The notes under the pieces are model-generated. The model was not told the origin of the DNA. It saw only the letters and a program-made list of their open reading frames with translations, and did no database searches. Both the position numbers and the translations under genes were made by a program. A DNA stretch of 20,102 nucleotides, from the IMG/VR virus record IMGVR_UViG_3300023179_000633, positions 1-20,102 of that record, one strand, 5' to 3'. Shown piece after piece: positions 6,224-14,687 of this stretch. Origin of the DNA: a virus. Position 1 is the stretch's first letter, and every line of letters starts with the position of its first letter.

Positions 6224-8916
6224 TGGCAACACTCTTATCAGCAGCAGACGGAAATTTCACAACCACCAGCACCTGGAAAGCGGTAAACGCAACATCATTT
6301 CTAGATAGCCGGTTTGGAGGCACCTCTACTGGTCCAGCAGCAAATTCATCTGCATTTATACCGGGTGCAATCACTGTTGAAGGCGTGGCAATTCAGATAA
6401 TTACACGCAGTTCTTCACTGGGCGGGACGCTTACGGTTTCTCTCTGGAATGTAACAGCCGGATCACAAGTATCTGGAACAGCAGTCACAATCGATGTCAA
6501 CGACTTACCAGATGTTTATGGACTGAGTAATTCTGCCGGGATTGGCTGGGTGTATTTCAAATTTGCTGCTCCAGTAACTCTATTGGCGGCTACTAATTAT
6601 GCAGTCCGAGTAGCCTCTTCTGTTACCCTTTCGGTTACCGTTTATCGTGATTCGACGGGTGGTAACTGGAGTCGGGCCCTGGTAACCTCTACCACCGCGG
6701 CTCCAGCTTCCAGCGACGTACTTATCATTACTGGAGAGTATACTGGCCAGGGAGCTTCCGCTAGTCGCACCGTGACAATGAATAACACGGCTACCACTTC
6801 ATTTGGACAAACCTACGTCAGCACAAAAGGCTCACTCACTTACGGTAATTCAGCGTCTACTGCCTATGTTTTACGTTTAGCGGGTAATCTATTTGTTACT
6901 GGTGGAGGAACGCTAACGATTGGAACTTCGGTGTCACCCATTGTTTCTACTTCTACCGCAGTTTTGGAATTTGACATACTTTCCAATGGGCAGTATGGGC
7001 TTACCGTTGCTGGCGGCAACTTTTATGCCTACGGACAGTCTAAGACTAAATATCTTCGTCTTGCCGCTGATGCATCAGCAAGTGCAACTACACTTACTCT
7101 TAGTGCTACACCAACTGGTTGGCTTTCCGGAAATACAATTGGAATTACCGGAACAACCACTACTGCTACCCAGGCTGAAGTGGGAACTTTAGCATCTAAT
7201 GTAACCGGGACCTCTGCTACAATAACAATTGGTTTATCCAGTGCTCACGGAGGAAACTCCACTACCTTGGTCCAAGCACACGTCACTAATCTTACCCGAA
7301 ACGTGAGTATACGCTCAACCAGTACCACGCTTCCTTCCTACTCATCCTACTCTGGAACCAACACTACTGTTGAAATTTCTAATGTTATTTTTTCCATGAT
7401 GGGTTCCACAACAGCCAGCACCGCCGCAATTTCATTATTCAATACTGGCGTGACAAGAAACTCTTCATTTACCATGGATAACAGCGTGGTCTATCAATCA
7501 ATACCCGCTTCAGGGTCTTACGGGTTTTCACAAGGCAACACATCACTCACCTCACCGGTTTCTTATACATTTACAAATAACATTATTTGGAATTTGCAAA
7601 CTATAGGCATGGCTAATATAAATTCCTCTGCACTCACCACTAAAAACCTAAGTGGAAATTTAATAGTAAGATCCGGAACAGTGATTCCGAATGACCTGAC
7701 CGCTAATATGGACAATATGATAGTGGCAAACTCGGCATCAGGTACAAATGCGGTTCAGTTAACTCTTAATACTAACAGTGCACCTTATCCAACAGGGTCA
7801 ATTAACGTCTTTACCAACCTTGAGACCTATGGAAGTGGAGTTCAAGGCTTTTGTATATCGACGCAAACACCGTCCTCAGCAACCGGAAAGGTCGTCATCA
7901 ATGCCAATAACATTACCTCTTGGAGAAACGCAAACGGCTTTTCATTAGGATTTTCTGGTAACGCAATTGATTACATCAACCCACTGAGCAGCTTTGTTTT
8001 AGACAACGCAAGAAGCTTTGGAAATTCCAATTCAGCGGTTTTAATCAACTCCGTCAGTAACACATCCGTCATCTTTAAGAACTCTACTTTTTGGGCAGGG
8101 TCTAGCAGCATCACGCCAAACGGTATTACTGGTTTGGTTACCTCTCCTTCAAACCCGGTAGAGACGGTGCTGTTCAAAGACTGTACTTTTGGAAAAGATC
8201 ACCTGGGTAATACTTCGTCATTCACCACATCAGTAATAACCTTGGCAAACTTTAGAGGCGCAGCTAACCTACAATTATACAATCCCACCACAACCGGGAC
8301 TCTTGTTTCAAGAAATACGGCCTTGAGTAACTCTGGCGGATATTCACCGGGCATAGTCATACAAAAACTTAATGGAACGACTGGGAGCGATTTTATCTAC
8401 AGTAACACCTCCACTATATCATTGGACTCTACTATTTACAAAACATCAACTCCTTCAACAAGAATAGCTCCAGTCACTCTTGGTGTTTTAACTCCTTCCA
8501 GCACAGTACGAATTCCAGTTAAAAGCGGGCAAACCTCAACGGTGAGTGTCTGGGTCCGCAAGTCCTCCTTGGGTGATGGAGCAGCCTACAATGGAGGTCA
8601 GCCTACGCTGGTTATGCGCCCTAACCTGCCAATGAACAACCTGGACAACACAACGGTTGCAACAATGACGGCCTCGGTAGGGACATGGGAACAGCTCTCC
8701 TACACCACAGGTACTGCTCCGTATGATACTATTCTGGAGTTTATGGTAGTCTGTGACGGTAGCACTGGGTGGGTCAACATTGATGAGTGGGATACCACTT
8801 CAAGTAACGACACGCGGGATAACTTTATTGCCATAGGCGTAGTCGGTCAGTATGTAGAGCCCGACTACTCTCCGATCGTTACTGGAGGGGGAGGCTCGTT
8901 TACCTTTATATCATAG
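6223..8916 (+). CDS. Tail fibre/tailspike with G8-like domain and beta-helix
   Basis: An 897-residue protein. The start at 6223 is chosen because its ATG overlaps the preceding TAA and the mature-looking MATLLSAADG begins there; in-frame upstream codons from 6157 lie inside the previous gene. Residues about 1-170 form a beta-sandwich (LTVSLWNVTAG, YAVRVASS). Residues about 220-365 follow the G8 domain pattern of CEMIP/PKHD1-type proteins: GGTLTIG, then GQYGLTVAGG, ATTLTLSATPTGWLSG, and ending LTRNVSIRS. Residues about 366-750 have the short hydrophobic/Asn/Ser strand rhythm of a right-handed beta-helix. Residues about 750-897 resemble a carbohydrate-binding beta-sandwich (VSVWVRK, GWVNIDEW). 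G8 plus beta-helix proteins often bind or cleave polysaccharides, so this may be a glycan-binding or depolymerising spike. No catalytic residues can be assigned. Arginine codon use changes sharply between its domains. Confidence 0.8.
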   Translation: MATLLSAADGNFTTTSTWKAVNATSFLDSRFGGTSTGPAANSSAFIPGAITVEGVAIQIITRSSSLGGTLTVSLWNVTAGSQVSGTAVTIDVNDLPDVYGLSNSAGIGWVYFKFAAPVTLLAATNYAVRVASSVTLSVTVYRDSTGGNWSRALVTSTTAAPASSDVLIITGEYTGQGASASRTVTMNNTATTSFGQTYVSTKGSLTYGNSASTAYVLRLAGNLFVTGGGTLTIGTSVSPIVSTSTAVLEFDILSNGQYGLTVAGGNFYAYGQSKTKYLRLAADASASATTLTLSATPTGWLSGNTIGITGTTTTATQAEVGTLASNVTGTSATITIGLSSAHGGNSTTLVQAHVTNLTRNVSIRSTSTTLPSYSSYSGTNTTVEISNVIFSMMGSTTASTAAISLFNTGVTRNSSFTMDNSVVYQSIPASGSYGFSQGNTSLTSPVSYTFTNNIIWNLQTIGMANINSSALTTKNLSGNLIVRSGTVIPNDLTANMDNMIVANSASGTNAVQLTLNTNSAPYPTGSINVFTNLETYGSGVQGFCISTQTPSSATGKVVINANNITSWRNANGFSLGFSGNAIDYINPLSSFVLDNARSFGNSNSAVLINSVSNTSVIFKNSTFWAGSSSITPNGITGLVTSPSNPVETVLFKDCTFGKDHLGNTSSFTTSVITLANFRGAANLQLYNPTTTGTLVSRNTALSNSGGYSPGIVIQKLNGTTGSDFIYSNTSTISLDSTIYKTSTPSTRIAPVTLGVLTPSSTVRIPVKSGQTSTVSVWVRKSSLGDGAAYNGGQPTLVMRPNLPMNNLDNTTVATMTASVGTWEQLSYTTGTAPYDTILEFMVVCDGSTGWVNIDEWDTTSSNDTRDNFIAIGVVGQYVEPDYSPIVTGGGGSFTFIS

Positions 8917-9028
8917 CGAAGGGGCGAACTTTTCTTAAATTACCCTTAGGGATTAGCGCTACAGTCAACGATCGGCCTTAGCTGAGGGATAAAAAATGAG
9001 CAATCTAGAACTTGGATCAAGCATTTTG

Positions 9029-9042
9029 TATAAAATATAAAA
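9029..9042 (+). promoter_or_regulatory. TATA-rich element upstream of the glycosyltransferase
   Basis: The 134-base gap 8917-9050 holds no coding sequence I can support. It contains TATAAAATATAAAA, which ends eight bases before the preferred ATG at 9051. It resembles the late-promoter octamers elsewhere in the window but is not an exact NATAAATA. A short imperfect palindrome (CCTTAGCTGAGG, about 8978-8990) lacks a following T-run, so I do not call a terminator. Confidence 0.25.
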
Positions 9043-9050
9043 CTTCTTCT

Positions 9051-12000
9051 ATGATTAAAGTAAGAGCCCACACCTGTTATCTAGGCAAAACGGGCTACGC
9101 CGCCCATGCAAGGGCATTCTTTAGGGAATTATCAAAGCACGTAGAGCTAAGAGTAAGAAACTTTACTTGGGACGACGCTCCAGACTATCTAAACGAGATA
9201 GACCTTTCAGTATTAGACAAGATAACTCTAATAAACAGAGAAAACAAATACTCTGATTATCCCATGTCCTATTCTTTTCCAGACAAGGACTGGAAACATC
9301 GGGAGATTGATGGGTTTGAAGCAGAGGTCGACATAGTCTTGATGGACGCAGACCACCATTACTTTTATGAGGAGTATTCGGCTAAAACGAGGATCGCATA
9401 CACGGTTTGGGAAAGCACAGAGATTGAGGAAAATTTCTTCAATCGGTTGCTAGCGTTCGACTATCTTTGGGTAGTCACCGAGTGGCACAAGCAGGTGGCA
9501 ACGGACCAGGGATATCCAGAAAATAGGATTTTTGTGGTAAACGAAGGAGTAAATGAAGAATTTTTTGAGGACTCAAGCTTTCCTAAAAACAGTCCATTTA
9601 GATTTATGTTTTTTGGCAGGTGGGATTACAGAAAAGCTGTGCCAGAGATAATAGGATCTTTTCTGGAGGCCTTTCCAGATGAAAAGGTTGAACTAATCCT
9701 GAGCGCAGACAATCCTTTCTCGGTAGACGGGTTTAACTCTACTGAAGAACGTCTGACGCACTATGGATTCACAGACTCTCGTATAAAAGTAGAGCATTTT
9801 TTAAGTAGGGAAGAGTACGTGAACTACATTAAATCCGGAGATGTGTTGATTACTTGCGCTCGTAGCGAAGGCTGGAACATACCGCTAATAGAGGCGATGG
9901 CGGCAGGCACGCCAGTCACCTATTCGGACTGGGGAGCACAGCTAGAATTCGCAAGAGGCAAGGGCACCCCGATAAAGATATTAGAGGAGCGACCGGCAAG
10001 GATAGGTTTTGATTTGGGATTTGCCGGAAGCGCGCCTGGAAACTATGCTGAGCCTGACTTTGGAGACCTGGTAGAAAAACTGAGGGACTGTTATCTAAAC
10101 TTTGAATCTAAAAAGAGGGAGGCGGTCGGCTTTGCTAAAGAAATAAGGGAACGGTTTAGCTGGGAAAAGGTCGGAACCGATGCTTTCCAGGTATTGAAAG
10201 AGCTGACTGCACTCTCCAGAAAAGAGAAAAAGTCGGGAGAGCTAGCGATCGTGCTGTCCCATGCAGACACCGAAGAAAAAAGGCAGCTGCTAAGAAGGAG
10301 TGTAGCTTCTCTAAAGAGCCAAGGTCTTACTGTCCTGGTCTCAACTCACATAAAGATTGACGAAGAAACTGAAAGCTTGATCGATATCGTGGTTCACGAT
10401 AAGGACAACCCGATTCTTTATCAAGAGGAATACGAGAGGCTTTCAAACACGATTCCAATCTTTTCAATGAGTTACCCAACGTTTAAACTAACGTATCCCT
10501 TCGATTATAACCACGGGTTCGCTGCCCTCAAGCTAATAAAGAACGGGCTGGCGGTTGCCTTTGCTGGCGGCTACCACACCTCGCACGTAATAAACTATGA
10601 CTATGTGATAGCTAACGAAGAAACCCTACAAAGACACAGCCTTGGGCTTGAAAATCATGAGGTGGTCGCCTATGCTTGGGACTCTGGAGAATCCATGAAT
10701 TCAGCCCTTTTTTCGGTAAGGAGCAAGGAGATGCACGATGCGCTGTCTGGGTTTTATTCTAAGGAGAGTTATTTTAGCTTTGATGAAAAGGTGATACTTG
10801 AAGACGTGCTCTATGAAATCTGTAGGGCAACCGGACTTAAGGTCTTGACTCTAGACATCGAAGAGGCAAAGCTGGGCAACGAGATAAACTGTGTGATACT
10901 TAAGACCTTTCCCTATATAGACACGGACAGGGGAAGAACCTATCTCTATCTGACCAAAGACGAAATGGATCAAAGGCATGTGATGTTGATGGGGGCAGAC
11001 TATTTGGATCCGCTCACGCTAGTTATTTCTCATGGAACAGAGGTTTCAAGGTTTACGGTGAAGGGCGGAGGAGTAAAGTTCGTTGAGATTCCAGACGAGC
11101 TACTGAGCGAGGGAATAACCCTAGAGATACCGGAACTAGGAGTAGACGTCAGGTTTGACGATTCTACCAAAGCTGCAGACTGTTTAATATTCGATCCCCA
11201 GATAGTAGAGAGACTGGATCAAGCTTATGTAGAGCCGACGATTAACATCCATTATGTAAATGGACCAGTCGTTGAGATACTAGGAAAGGGCTCGGGCAGC
11301 TACTTGGTAGAATTCATAGACTCTGAAACAGACAAAAAGATTTTTGAGTCAAGAATCAGGGTAAATCACTGGGCAAGGTGTAATCGCAAGTACTTAGTGA
11401 ACTGGTTGATTCGGGTGACCCACTCGATTACCGGTAGGGTTTGGGAGGAAAAGTTTGATCCAAGAGGAAAGAGGGTGTTTGTTTCCATCGATTCTTCAGC
11501 CCTAGGTGACACTCTGGCCTGGTTTCCACACATCTATGAATTTAAAAAGAGGCACGATTGCACGGTGATCGTGTCTACTTTCAAGAACCACCTTTATAAG
11601 GAAACCTATCCAGAGTTAGAATTTGTAGAACCGGGCAAGTCTGTGCCTGGAATATACGCGGCATATCAGATAGGCTGGTACTATGGAGGAGACAACGAAC
11701 CCAATCCAGACCATCACCCTAGGGACTTTAGAAAGGCGCCAATGCAGGCAACGGTCACGGACATATTGGGGTTAGAATACTCGAGCTTGCGACCGCGATT
11801 AGCCATACCTGATGGGCCCTCTCCATACGACACGCCGTATGTGTGTTTTGGAATACACGCGACAGCTCAGGCAAAGTACTGGAACAACCCAGAAGGCTGG
11901 CAGCAGGTGACCGACTATTTTATAAAGAGGGGAAGAAAGGTGGTGGTCTTGAGTCGAGAAGGGGATGGATACATGGGAAATAACTATCCGATAGGAGTAA

Positions 12001-12956
12001 CCCAAAAGGTAGGAGACCATTCATTAGAGAACGCGATGCTGCACCTAAAGCACTGTGAGATGTTTGTGGGTGTTAGCTCTGGACTAAGCTGGCTCTCCTG
12101 GGCAGTAGGCGCACCCACCACGATAGTAGGAGGATTTAGCTGGCCGATCACTGAGATGGAGGGAGAGTCGGTGATAAGAATATTTAAGGACGGCGTCTGC
12201 AACGGGTGCTTTAACTGGAGTAGGCTTGACCCTGGGGACTGGAACTGGTGTCCTACTCACAAGGGCACGGCTAGGCAGTTCGAATGCACAAGATCGATCT
12301 CTGCAAAAGAAGTGATAGACGAGATAGAAGTCTACTTTAATTTAGGAAGGGCGATCAAGACCGTGGAAGTGATAGTGCACGAATCTTATCAGTTGGGCAT
12401 GGTACAGAACCATCGAGAAATAGTCGATGCCGCGAAATTCGTTCGCTCCCTTGGAATCAAGAACTTTATGGAGATCGGTACCGACCAGGGAGGAACCTTT
12501 GCGATATGGAGCAAGGTCGCAAGCGAGGATGGGCTTAAGATATCTTTGGACCTGCCCCATGGAAACTTTGGAAGGAGCAGCTATGACGTTGTAAAAAGGG
12601 ACGATTACCTTAAGTCGTTGGGTTCAAATGTTCACATGATCCACGGAGACTCCCATTCGCTAGAGGCTAAGCAGAGGATCGCTGAGATACTGGGTGATCA
12701 AAAATTAGACTTCTTATTCATCGATGGAGACCACACCTACGAGGGAGTAAAGGACGACTTTGAACACTACAAGAGATACGTCAGGCCTGGAGGATGGGTA
12801 GGCTTTCATGACATAAAGGACACAGAGTTCCACCGAAGCGTAAACTGCAGGGTAGACCAGCTCTGGGCAGAACTGGAGGGAGAAAAGATAGAATACTTAG
12901 AGACGCGGCCAAACTTTGGAGCTCACTATGGAGGAATCGGCTTTATTCGGGTCTAG
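9051..12956 (+). CDS. Multi-domain glycosyltransferase: GT4 + TibC-like O-heptosyltransferase + methyltransferase
   Basis: A 1301-residue cytosolic enzyme of at least three catalytic-looking units. Residues 1-390 form a GT4-type glycosyltransferase with the signature ARSEGWNIPLIEAMAAGTP (about 270-288). Residues about 395-645 (starting ELAIVLSHADTEEK) look like a second transferase-type alpha/beta region without a name I can give. Residues about 725-1105 match autotransporter O-heptosyltransferases (TibC/Aah family, GT9-like): INIHYVNGP, NHWARCNRKY, SIDSSALGDTLAWFPHI (about 811-827), GVSSGLSWLSWAVGAPT, then Cys1050, 1053, 1067 and 1079, resembling TibC's four-Cys iron site. Residues about 1130-1301 are a class I SAM methyltransferase (MEIGTDQGG at 1140-1148, DFLFIDGDHTYEG at about 1220-1232). 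A TTG at 9012 would add 13 residues, but the ATG at 9051 fits the family better. Likely role: glycan assembly and methylation on a virion protein. DNA or host-glycan modification cannot be excluded. Confidence 0.88.
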   Translation: MIKVRAHTCYLGKTGYAAHARAFFRELSKHVELRVRNFTWDDAPDYLNEIDLSVLDKITLINRENKYSDYPMSYSFPDKDWKHREIDGFEAEVDIVLMDADHHYFYEEYSAKTRIAYTVWESTEIEENFFNRLLAFDYLWVVTEWHKQVATDQGYPENRIFVVNEGVNEEFFEDSSFPKNSPFRFMFFGRWDYRKAVPEIIGSFLEAFPDEKVELILSADNPFSVDGFNSTEERLTHYGFTDSRIKVEHFLSREEYVNYIKSGDVLITCARSEGWNIPLIEAMAAGTPVTYSDWGAQLEFARGKGTPIKILEERPARIGFDLGFAGSAPGNYAEPDFGDLVEKLRDCYLNFESKKREAVGFAKEIRERFSWEKVGTDAFQVLKELTALSRKEKKSGELAIVLSHADTEEKRQLLRRSVASLKSQGLTVLVSTHIKIDEETESLIDIVVHDKDNPILYQEEYERLSNTIPIFSMSYPTFKLTYPFDYNHGFAALKLIKNGLAVAFAGGYHTSHVINYDYVIANEETLQRHSLGLENHEVVAYAWDSGESMNSALFSVRSKEMHDALSGFYSKESYFSFDEKVILEDVLYEICRATGLKVLTLDIEEAKLGNEINCVILKTFPYIDTDRGRTYLYLTKDEMDQRHVMLMGADYLDPLTLVISHGTEVSRFTVKGGGVKFVEIPDELLSEGITLEIPELGVDVRFDDSTKAADCLIFDPQIVERLDQAYVEPTINIHYVNGPVVEILGKGSGSYLVEFIDSETDKKIFESRIRVNHWARCNRKYLVNWLIRVTHSITGRVWEEKFDPRGKRVFVSIDSSALGDTLAWFPHIYEFKKRHDCTVIVSTFKNHLYKETYPELEFVEPGKSVPGIYAAYQIGWYYGGDNEPNPDHHPRDFRKAPMQATVTDILGLEYSSLRPRLAIPDGPSPYDTPYVCFGIHATAQAKYWNNPEGWQQVTDYFIKRGRKVVVLSREGDGYMGNNYPIGVTQKVGDHSLENAMLHLKHCEMFVGVSSGLSWLSWAVGAPTTIVGGFSWPITEMEGESVIRIFKDGVCNGCFNWSRLDPGDWNWCPTHKGTARQFECTRSISAKEVIDEIEVYFNLGRAIKTVEVIVHESYQLGMVQNHREIVDAAKFVRSLGIKNFMEIGTDQGGTFAIWSKVASEDGLKISLDLPHGNFGRSSYDVVKRDDYLKSLGSNVHMIHGDSHSLEAKQRIAEILGDQKLDFLFIDGDHTYEGVKDDFEHYKRYVRPGGWVGFHDIKDTEFHRSVNCRVDQLWAELEGEKIEYLETRPNFGAHYGGIGFIRV

Positions 12957-13501
12957 TCGAAATCCAGCTCTATGTCAAAGTCATAATAAGAAAACTTTGC
13001 GGTAAAGGTCTTAAAGTCTGGAGAGTTTGTACTGTAGGAGAGATTAAAGCCGTCTTGCGAAATCAAAATAGGATTCTTGAATATGATAGAAGAGACCAAG
13101 TAGCCTTCGTTGTCCAGCAGAGAAAGCCGCATCGGTGAAAACGTCCTCGCCTTTGTCTCAAAATCCAAATACTTGAGGCTGTTTTCTAAAAATATAAAGT
13201 AGTTGAGGTATGCATCGGTCATCTTAAAGGTCAAGGTAAACTCCCTAGCAAACTGGTCTACCACCTGCTTGGAACTCTTGTATTCTTGCTGTTTGCCTAA
13301 CAGCCTGGTCTGAGCAACGGTCTGCATCGTCCATCCAGGCCAACCGATTGACTGGACGGTAGAGGACATAAAGTCATCGACCGTGTCATAGGGTAGGATC
13401 AGGCTCTGAAAATACTTCTTGTATTTTTCTTTGATCTCGGGCGCAAAGAAATCAGGCGGAAATGAAAATATAAACCCGTTTTGTCTTACGTTTAATAACA
13501 T
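12953..13501 (-). CDS. Second tail-tube-fold protein (baseplate/tail structural)
   Basis: A 182-residue protein whose element order parallels the gp19-like tube protein at 80-655: an N-terminal GFIFSFPPDFF strand, a kinked SIGWPGWTM turn (about residues 52-60), a long strand-helix AREFTLTFKMTDAYLNYF (about 85-102), then MRLSLLDNEGYLVSSI and a closing FTAKFSYYDFDIEL strand. T4 gp48 and gp54, which start the tube on the baseplate, share the gp19 fold but are larger, so this could be a tube-initiator or tail-end component. Assignment is by fold pattern only. The start follows the upstream stop by four bases. Its TAG overlaps the opposing glycosyltransferase stop in the palindrome CTAG. Confidence 0.65.
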   Translation of the reverse strand: MLLNVRQNGFIFSFPPDFFAPEIKEKYKKYFQSLILPYDTVDDFMSSTVQSIGWPGWTMQTVAQTRLLGKQQEYKSSKQVVDQFAREFTLTFKMTDAYLNYFIFLENSLKYLDFETKARTFSPMRLSLLDNEGYLVSSIIFKNPILISQDGFNLSYSTNSPDFKTFTAKFSYYDFDIELDFD

Positions 13502-13505
13502 CTGT

Positions 13506-13973
13506 CTACTTCTTTACTTTTTTAACGTTTGCCCAAGACTTGCTTGGGCTAGCAGCATTTACCCTGGCCATTGCCCACTGGTGGGCAGTCATTCCCGGCC
13601 TAGAACCCGAAGAATAGTATGCTCCCAGCCCCTTTATGTATTCTCTCTTTAGGTCAGCAAAGGAATAGCCTTTTTTAGTGGCAACCTTTCTTATCTTGGC
13701 CAGGGTCTCTTTGCTTAGCGTCCTGGATGAATTTGCCTCGTTGACCTTTGAGTCTTTTCTGGGCACGTTCTTCCAGCCTTTGCGGTTTCTCTCATGCTCT
13801 TCCATCTCGTCCCTAAGAGCATAGGCGGCTTCCTTGTTGCCCGACTTGAGCAGCTCCCTTGCCTTATCTAGCTTTTTGTCTCTGACGCTACCTTCGGGAG
13901 CTCTGTACTGTCTAGGGTTAGCCTTCTTTTTCTTGCTCTCAAGCAAACAATATTGATAGAACGAAAGAATCAT
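13506..13973 (-). CDS. Basic capsid-targeted internal protein candidate
   Basis: A 155-residue, strongly basic protein. It opens with MILSFYQYCLLES, which resembles the T4 capsid-targeting leader MKTYQEFIAE; the prohead protease gp21 cleaves after the final Glu of (L/I)xE. Here LLE ends at residue 12, with one extra residue relative to T4. The middle (about 25-70) is charged and helical. The C-terminal part contains LSKETLAKIRKVATKKGYSF and SRPGMTAHQWAMARVN (about 125-140), a motif I associate with small phage proteins of the DUF5824 type, though I cannot confirm the family. Basic charge and leader fit a DNA-associated internal head protein that may be injected. Its ATG overlaps the upstream stop (TAATG at 13973). 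Confidence 0.75.
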   Translation of the reverse strand: MILSFYQYCLLESKKKKANPRQYRAPEGSVRDKKLDKARELLKSGNKEAAYALRDEMEEHERNRKGWKNVPRKDSKVNEANSSRTLSKETLAKIRKVATKKGYSFADLKREYIKGLGAYYSSGSRPGMTAHQWAMARVNAASPSKSWANVKKVKK

Positions 13974-14431
13974 TAATTTTTATTTTTTTTATTAAGCTGT
14001 CTCTTTACCTCTTCCCTAACTCTTTCCATCTTCCTGGCATAGGAAGGATTGTTGTTACGATTGAAAACTATCTGCTGGTTGAGGCTACCGGTTATCTTAC
14101 GCATGTCTCCTCCCCTAGTCCTAATCAGCCAAGAGGCAAGGGCTCTTATGCCAAGGGTTTTAAACTTGCCATTAGCGTCAGGCTCATCGGAATCGTGCCA
14201 GTCTGGAGAGCTTGCAACCTTACGCTTCTCCTCTATTTTAATGGATTCCTTCAAGAACTGAGAAAAACTCATGACTCTAGATTCATTTGCAGCAGAAGCC
14301 TCTATCGCGCGTAACTGCTTGACTGCTTTTTCCTTGGTGGGGTGGGTGCCCAGCAGCTTTCGTCGACCGTTTATTTTCTTTTTAGAATAGACTTTCCAAA
14401 GCCTGCCCACGTGCTCTATCATTTCATTCAT
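13973..14431 (-). CDS. Two-part basic protein with internal capsid-targeting motif
   Basis: A 152-residue protein with two units joined by a capsid-targeting-like motif. Residues 1-50 (WKVYSKKKINGRRKLLGTH, then EKAVKQLRAIEAS) form a small basic module common in phage genomes. Residues 55-62 read SFSQFLKE, an exact fit to (S/T)(F/Y)x(Q/E)(F/Y)(L/I)xE, and are immediately preceded by Met54. The C-terminal unit (about 88-150; LASWLIRTRGGDMRKI, SLNQQIVFNRNN) is basic and helical. An internal start at 14272 would give a 99-residue product with a perfect N-terminal leader. The ATG at 14431 overlaps the upstream gene by eight bases; an ATG at 14422 just after that stop is an alternative. Likely head-associated, function unknown. 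Confidence 0.75.
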   Translation of the reverse strand: MNEMIEHVGRLWKVYSKKKINGRRKLLGTHPTKEKAVKQLRAIEASAANESRVMSFSQFLKESIKIEEKRKVASSPDWHDSDEPDANGKFKTLGIRALASWLIRTRGGDMRKITGSLNQQIVFNRNNNPSYARKMERVREEVKRQLNKKNKN

Positions 14432-14687
14432 AACTTTTAACTATTTTTAGAGTAAGGGAGCCAGTTCCCTTTATTAACCTGTGCCACTCTCCCCTAGCTA
14501 TAAAGGCCGGGGTCTCTAGGCTAGACGGTAGACGGTTTTCTAACTGTATCTTCCAGTCAGTCAATCCGACCGCCACGACCGCTCGGTCTTCGTCGTCCCG
14601 ATGCCACTTTAATTCAGTGGGATCGATAGATTCACTGAAGGTTCGAACTATCGTGTCTTTTTCTATTTCGTGGTCCCTGTAGATCAT
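14424..14687 (-). CDS. Small cupin-like phage protein
   Basis: An 87-residue protein of a type often seen in head-gene clusters of large phages. Key stretches are TFSESIDPTELKWHRDDEDR (about residues 15-34), VVAVGLTDWKIQLENRLP and ARGEWHRLIKGTGSLTLKI. The His/Asp pattern and short strands suggest a single-domain cupin-like beta-barrel, and family members are small and uncharacterised. The start at 14687 is chosen because its ATG overlaps the preceding TGA as TGATG; an in-frame ATG at 14720 would intrude 34 bases into the upstream gene. It has no clear capsid-targeting motif, unlike its neighbours. Function is unknown. Confidence 0.75.
   Translation of the reverse strand: MIYRDHEIEKDTIVRTFSESIDPTELKWHRDDEDRAVVAVGLTDWKIQLENRLPSSLETPAFIARGEWHRLIKGTGSLTLKIVKSYE

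Noticed and set aside
9012-9050. TTG start extending the glycosyltransferase by 13 residues
   Set aside because: The ATG at 9051 gives an N-terminus that begins directly in the first strand of the GT4 fold, and the TATA-rich element overlaps the would-be extension.
8917-9050. Possible terminator, tRNA or small ORF in the gap between fibre and glycosyltransferase
   Set aside because: The only palindromes are short, lack a T-run on the plus strand, and do not fold as a cloverleaf. The ATG at 8996 is followed by a stop after four codons.
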